DNA from: DASWJZ01 sp038211615
Lineage (GTDB): Bacteria > Pseudomonadota > Alphaproteobacteria > Rhizobiales > Afifellaceae
DNA length: 64,000 nt
Assembly: GCA_038211615.1 (NCBI GenBank)
Contig: JBBQVL010000010.1
Location: forward strand, 14,962 to 78,961
Direction: 5' to 3'
Below the pieces are notes generated by a model. That model had not been told where the DNA came from. It saw nothing but the letters and a program-made list of their open reading frames with translations, and made no database searches. How positions within the stretch are numbered: position 1 is the first letter of the stretch; every line of letters starts with the position of its first letter. The position numbers and the translations under genes were made by a program. Shown one piece after another: positions 60,214-64,000 of the stretch.

Positions 60214-61176
60214 CTAAGGGGGCGGCGACGCCGCTTCACACTGGCCGATGAGCGCGGAGTATTCCTGGTTCTGATCGTCGGTAAGCTGTCCGAGAAAGAG
60301 CGGGGCGGACAACCCTGCCGCTTCGGCCTTTGGACCCACGCAGTCGCATATTTGCTGGCACTCATCGGAGTCGAGCTCCGATTCCGCGCATTGCGCACCG
60401 CACATGTTGGAGAACCAGGGGGCGAATTCGATCGGCGGCGGCGGCGCCACAAGCGTTGCGAGGTAGACCGCGCCGAAGAGGATGGGCTGGTGCAGGAGGT
60501 AGATCAGAAGGCTTTGCCGGCCGGTCCAGAGGATCGGCCGGGGCACGCTGGCGTGGAGGATTGGAAGATCCCGCGGCCCGTAGAGCAGCCAAAGCCGCGT
60601 CGCCGCGATTCCGGCGAGCACCACCCCGAACCAGGGAAAGAGCGGCACGAAATCATTGGTGCGCGGAAAGACCGGAGCGAGGCCGAGCCAGAGAAGCGCC
60701 GGCGTGTCGAATGCCGGGCTCGCGAGAAGCGGGGCGAAGAAGCAGGCGATCGCAGCGCCGATCACGATCAGGATGGGCGTGCGCAGGAAGGCGAGGCCAA
60801 GCACGCTGGCGACCGCTATGTGATGCAGCACGCCGAAGAAGATGTAGCTGTCGGGGAAGATGAAGTAGGTGGCGATTGTGATGGCGGCGGAGGCGGCCAC
60901 GAGCACGCCGAGCCGTCGGAGGAAACGCCTCCGGTCGAAGCCGTTTCGCGTCGAGAGGACAAGGCCAATCCCGACGATGAAAAGGAAGGCCCCGGCGGTC
61001 GCGTGGGCAAAGATGCGCCAGGGGAGAGCGCCCTCGACGTCGGAGGCGATGTAACCGAAATACCGAAGGTCCCAGCAGAAATGGTAGATGACCATCGCCG
61101 CCACGGTGATGCCGCGCGCCGCATCGATGAGCGGCAGGCGCGCGGAGGGCGAGACGGCGGGGACACTAACTTGCAT
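60214..61176 (-). CDS. DUF1624/HGSNAT-like membrane protein with Cys-rich tail
   Basis: The 320-residue protein from ATG 61176 starts LPLIDAARGITVAAMVIYHF, then CWDLRYFGYIASD, the hallmark of DUF1624 (heparan-alpha-glucosaminide acetyltransferase catalytic-like) proteins. Several further helices end in SLLIYLLHQPILFGAVYLAT. A tail of about 60 residues has seven Cys (SNMCGAQCAESELDSDEC, then QICDCV and GQCEA). That tail may form disulfides in the periplasm. An acetyl transfer to a surface sugar is possible but unproven. Confidence 0.85.
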   Translation of the reverse strand: MQVSVPAVSPSARLPLIDAARGITVAAMVIYHFCWDLRYFGYIASDVEGALPWRIFAHATAGAFLFIVGIGLVLSTRNGFDRRRFLRRLGVLVAASAAITIATYFIFPDSYIFFGVLHHIAVASVLGLAFLRTPILIVIGAAIACFFAPLLASPAFDTPALLWLGLAPVFPRTNDFVPLFPWFGVVLAGIAATRLWLLYGPRDLPILHASVPRPILWTGRQSLLIYLLHQPILFGAVYLATLVAPPPPIEFAPWFSNMCGAQCAESELDSDECQQICDCVGPKAEAAGLSAPLFLGQLTDDQNQEYSALIGQCEAASPPP

Positions 61177-61220
61177 CAGCCTACCGCGCTCGCCGTTACG
61201 TCCCGACTCGGTCCTTCCAG

Positions 61221-61324
61221 TGTCGTCATGCCATGGCTCGACCATGGCATCCATTCCGAAGCGGTGGATTTATGCTCGACCGTCACGGAATGGATTGCCG
61301 GGTCAAGCCCGGCAATGACGACGA
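61221..61324. repeat. Paired palindromic elements between leuA and the DUF1624 gene
   Basis: ATGCCATGG-CTCGA-CCATGGCAT at 61228-61250 and ATTGCCGGG-TCAAG-CCCGGCAAT at 61294-61316 are two strong palindromes. The flanks GTCGTCAT and ATGACGAC, and ATCCATTCCG and CGGAATGGAT, are inverted copies, so the whole is two related elements facing each other. This sequence type is very common in alphaproteobacterial intergenic regions. It may separate the leuA transcript from the gene that follows. Confidence 0.8.
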
Positions 61325-61340
61325 CAGGGTTGGAAGCCGC

Positions 61341-62903
61341 CTACGCGCTTTGCGCCGCCTGCGCGTGGATCCGTTCGCGTCGCGCGGAGAGCTTGTTCAG
61401 CGCCGAAAGATACGCCTTCGCCGAGGCGACCAGCGTGTCGGTATCCGCCGCCCGGCCGGTAAAGGTCTTCCCGCCCGCCTGCAGGCGGACGGACACCTCG
61501 GCCTGCGCGTCGGTGCCCTCGGTGACGGCGCTCACCTGGTAGAGCTCGAGCGTCGCCTCGTGCGGCACCAAAGCCTTGATGCAGTTCAGGATCGCGTCGA
61601 CCGGGCCGTTGCCGGTCGCCTGGATCGTCTTGTGCTCGCCGTCGATGTCGAGGGTGATGGTGGCCGACTGCGGACCCATCGTGCCGGCAATGATCGTCGC
61701 GGAGAGGAGGCGGATGCGGTCGTGCGCGGAGGCGATCTCCTGGTCGATCAGCGCCTCGATGTCCTCGTCGTAGACATGCTTCTTGCGGTCTGCGAGCGCC
61801 TTGAAGCGGTTGAAGGCGTCCTCCACCGCATTGTCGCCGAGCTGATAGCCAAGCTCCTTCAGCTTGGACTTGAAGGCGGCGCGGCCCGAGTGCTTGCCCA
61901 TGATGAGCGAGGTTTTCGACACGCCGACCGATTCCGGCGTCATGATCTCGTAGGTCGAGGCGTTCTTCAGCATTCCGTCCTGGTGGATGCCGCTCTCGTG
62001 CGCAAAGGCGTTCCGGCCGACGATCGCCTTGTTGTACTGCACCGGGAACGAGGTGACCGCCGAGACGAGGCGCGAGGCGCGGGTGAGCTGCGTCGCGTCG
62101 ATGCCGGTCGTGTAGGGCAGCGCGTCGCCGCGCGTCCGGATCGCCATTACCACCTCTTCCAGCGCCGCGTTGCCGGCGCGCTCGCCGAGCCCGTTGATGG
62201 TGCATTCGATCTGCCGCGCACCGGCCTCAACGCCGGCGAGCGAGTTGGCGACCGCGAGGCCGAGGTCGTCGTGGCAGTGCACGGAGAACACCGCCTTGTC
62301 CGAGTTCGGCACGCGCTCGCGCACCGCGCGGAACATTGCCCCATACTCAGCCGGCGTGGCGTAGCCGACGGTGTCGGGGAGGTTGATGGTGGTGGCTCCG
62401 GCGCGGATCGCCTGGTCGACGCAGCGGCAGAGATAATCGATCGGCGTGCGGGTCGCATCCATCGCCGACCACTCGACGTCGTCGACGAGGTTCCGCGCCT
62501 GCGCGACGGTCGCCTGGATGATTTCGATCACCTCCTCCTCGCCCTTGCGCATCTGATGCGCGAGGTGGATCGGCGAGGTGGAGACGAAGGTGTGGATGCG
62601 CGGGCGCTTCGCCACCTTCACCGCCTCGCCGGCACGAGCGATGTCTCCGGAGATGGCGCGGGCGAGGCCGGCCACGACGGCGTTCTTGACGCGCCGGGCG
62701 ATCTCGCTCACGGCCTCGAAATCGCCCTGCGAGGCGATCGGGAAGCCGGCCTCGATGATGTCGACGCCCATTTCGTCGAGCAGGTCGGCGACCTCGAGCT
62801 TCTCCTCGAAGGTCATGGTCGCGCCGGGGCATTGCTCGCCGTCGCGGAGCGTGGTGTCGAAGATCACCACGCGGTTCGCATCGGACTGCGCTTGTTCGCT
62901 CAT
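61341..62903 (-). CDS. leuA: 2-isopropylmalate synthase
   Basis: The 520-residue enzyme carries FDTTLRDGEQCPGATMTFEE, the metal site HCHDDLGLAVANSLAG, INGLGERAGNAALEEV and a C-terminal regulatory domain (KTFTGRAADTDTLVASAKAY) that mediates leucine feedback. It joins acetyl-CoA and 2-oxoisovalerate in the first step of leucine synthesis. ATG 62903 has GAGGA eight bases upstream. A leucine-rich leader peptide and a competing stem lie upstream at 62968-63114, so leucine supply should control it. Confidence 0.96.
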   Translation of the reverse strand: MSEQAQSDANRVVIFDTTLRDGEQCPGATMTFEEKLEVADLLDEMGVDIIEAGFPIASQGDFEAVSEIARRVKNAVVAGLARAISGDIARAGEAVKVAKRPRIHTFVSTSPIHLAHQMRKGEEEVIEIIQATVAQARNLVDDVEWSAMDATRTPIDYLCRCVDQAIRAGATTINLPDTVGYATPAEYGAMFRAVRERVPNSDKAVFSVHCHDDLGLAVANSLAGVEAGARQIECTINGLGERAGNAALEEVVMAIRTRGDALPYTTGIDATQLTRASRLVSAVTSFPVQYNKAIVGRNAFAHESGIHQDGMLKNASTYEIMTPESVGVSKTSLIMGKHSGRAAFKSKLKELGYQLGDNAVEDAFNRFKALADRKKHVYDEDIEALIDQEIASAHDRIRLLSATIIAGTMGPQSATITLDIDGEHKTIQATGNGPVDAILNCIKALVPHEATLELYQVSAVTEGTDAQAEVSVRLQAGGKTFTGRAADTDTLVASAKAYLSALNKLSARRERIHAQAAQSA

Positions 62904-62967
62904 TGTCGTCAGTTCCTCAGGATCGGTGCGGCGCATTTCGCCGCGTGTCTCGTCTCTCTCGATCATC

Positions 62968-63028
62968 CCCCTGAGGGCCCGCCCTGCGCGGTTCACGAAG
63001 ATGAACCCGGGCTGCCGGCGCTCAGGGG
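62968..63028 (-). promoter_or_regulatory. leuA attenuator-type structure
   Basis: On the minus strand CCCCTGAG at 63028-63021, which includes the leader stop codon, can pair with CTCAGGGG at 62975-62968. Between them is a hairpin, GGTTCA-TCTTCG-TGAACC, at 63007-62990. Ribosome position on the leucine codons would decide whether the long stem forms. No T-run follows the stem, so control may be by Rho or at translation rather than by intrinsic termination. Confidence 0.6.
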
Positions 63029-63114
63029 CGCCTAAGAAGGAGAGCGAGGGCGAGCGGAAGGCTGCGCGCTTTCGGCGCGTTCAGGTCGAGCAGCGACGTG
63101 ATGTCGAACCGCAT
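63022..63114 (-). CDS. leuA leader peptide (leucine-rich)
   Basis: A 30-residue frame opens at ATG 63114 with GAAGG seven bases upstream and ends 118 bases before leuA. Nine of its 30 codons are Leu, six of them in its last third, ending LPLALALLLRRP. Leader peptides rich in the regulated amino acid are established control devices for amino-acid operons in alphaproteobacteria. Slow translation when leucyl-tRNA is scarce would change folding of the RNA downstream. It is too short for routine gene prediction. Confidence 0.75.
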   Translation of the reverse strand: MRFDITSLLDLNAPKARSLPLALALLLRRP

Positions 63115-63265
63115 GACAGGCCTTCGATACCTCGAAAAGGCTTCTACCGGCTTTCGCCTGCCCTCGCAATGGCGGGGTCAATCAGCCAGTGGGCCAGATG
63201 CAACGACACCGGGCCGGCCAGCCTTTGCAGGTTCGGGGTGCGACGTGCCGCCTGGCGAGGCGACC

Positions 63266-63556
63266 TCAGAAGCCCGACATCAGCCTAAGCGCAGTCTGAA
63301 GAACCGCAGTACACTGTATCTCGTTGCCGTGCTTGGCGGCGCGTTCGGCCTCCCGCAAATGGTCCTGCACCGGCTTGCTGAACGTAGCGCGACCTCTTTC
63401 CGTCGGGGTCTTGCTCGTGTCGCCGATCCCCAAGTCCTCATCGCCTTGGAGGGCCGCCAGTTCAATTGCTTCGACATCTTCCAGGCAATCGGCAGCGGCC
63501 GGACTATGCATGGCGGCCATCCACACCGCTGCGCAGATAAGCAGAGACACCCGCAT
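63266..63556 (-). CDS. Small secreted protein of unknown function
   Basis: The 96-residue product has a signal peptide (MRVSLLICAAVWMAAMHSPA, cut near AAA-DC) and GGGGGA before ATG 63556. The mature part is charged, with Cys near each end (ADCLEDVEAIELAALQGD; NEIQCTAVLQTALRLM) that could pair. It resembles no family I can name. It lies 57 bases from the PhzF-family gene on the same strand and may be co-transcribed with it. Confidence 0.7.
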   Translation of the reverse strand: MRVSLLICAAVWMAAMHSPAAADCLEDVEAIELAALQGDEDLGIGDTSKTPTERGRATFSKPVQDHLREAERAAKHGNEIQCTAVLQTALRLMSGF

Positions 63557-63612
63557 CGAATCCCCCCGTTCCCAGCACAGGCAGCAAGAACTGCCACGCA
63601 GGGTGGAAGTTC

Positions 63613-64000
63613 TCACATCCGAAGCGTGCCGTCCATGATTTCCACCGCGTGTCCGCCAATCCGGACAGCGACAAGCGCGCCGCCAGCGACCGCCATCTCC
63701 AATCGGATGAGCGAGGGGCGGCCCATCTCAAAGCCCTGCTCGATGATGGCGGTGTGCTCGCCTTCGGGCAGCGCGTCGAAGGTATGCACCGCGCCGGCAA
63801 ACGCAGCCGCCGCCGAACCAGTCGCCGGATCCTCGACGATGCCATGCTCCGGCGCGAACATGCGAGCGCGGAAGGTATGGTCGTGGCCTTCGGTCTCGCG
63901 CGTGTAGAGATAGGCGCCATCCTTCCCGAACGCGGCAGCCCAGGATTCGCCGCGCGGTGCGGCGGTGGCTAGCGCCGCCATGTTCCTGACCGGGACGAGG
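63613..64000 (-). CDS. PhzF-family isomerase/epimerase, C-terminal part (5' end outside window)
   Basis: The frame stays open to the window edge. It shows LVPVRNMAALATAAP and the signature FAPEHGIVEDPATGSAAAAF with the conserved GIVEDPATGSA block of the PhzF family, followed by GRPSLIRLEMAVAGG. PhzF relatives catalyse diaminopimelate-epimerase-like isomerisations, in phenazine synthesis or in unknown metabolism. There are no phenazine genes nearby. The N-terminal active-site Glu lies outside the window. Confidence 0.9.
   Translation of the reverse strand, partial: LVPVRNMAALATAAPRGESWAAAFGKDGAYLYTRETEGHDHTFRARMFAPEHGIVEDPATGSAAAAFAGAVHTFDALPEGEHTAIIEQGFEMGRPSLIRLEMAVAGGALVAVRIGGHAVEIMDGTLRM

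Overview
The window is GC-rich, densely packed bacterial DNA from an alphaproteobacterium, most likely Hyphomicrobiales (Rhizobiales). That placement is an inference. It rests on rhizobial-style palindromic intergenic repeats, the opgGH/betB/LpsL-CapI-type epimerase gene set, dipeptide-type ABC transporters and a leucine-rich leader peptide before leuA. I saw no transposase, integrase, phage structural gene or CRISPR array.

Region 1 (1-20.6 kb) begins with the end of an adenine deaminase gene. A signalling/conflict-like island follows: a 75-residue double-CWNC protein behind its own terminator, a TPR protein with a His/Cys tail, an ABC exporter, a GAF protein translationally coupled to a cytoplasmic subtilase, a TPR/cyclase fusion, a small secreted protein, a 2384-residue nSTAND ATPase coupled to a triple TIR-like protein, and a Crp-type regulator fused to TPRs and a decayed cyclase domain.

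Region 2 (20.7-45.7 kb) holds a TetR-controlled RND efflux operon and a canonical DUF5939-type nucleotide cyclase. Next comes a five-gene glycosyltransferase/phosphatase operon and a dipeptide-type ABC ATPase. A compact plus-strand operon follows: an ABC protein with decayed ATPase motifs, a cyclic-nucleotide-binding protein, an MBL-fold hydrolase, a class III cyclase, a DUF3095 protein and a methyltransferase. The permeases and binding protein of a peptide transporter lie beyond it on the minus strand.

Region 3 (45.7-56.8 kb) is a cell-surface carbohydrate region: FkbM methyltransferase, polysaccharide lyase, glycosyltransferase, polysaccharide deacetylase, UDP-glucuronate-epimerase-like protein, GMC oxidoreductase with a small Tat protein, and opgG-opgH for periplasmic glucans. 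Palindromic repeats here supply codons at the ends, and in one case the middle, of several genes.

Region 4 (57-64 kb) is mostly housekeeping: tRNA-Lys, betaine aldehyde dehydrogenase, an MscS channel, a small secreted protein, a DUF1624 membrane protein, leuA with an attenuation-type leader, a small secreted protein and the end of a PhzF-family gene. The strongest candidates for something undescribed are the TIR/nSTAND/Crp-fusion/protease island of region 1 and the pseudo-ABC/cNMP operon of region 2. Together with the cyclase at 25.8-27.2 kb they put five proven or suspected cyclase-fold proteins within about 35 kb.
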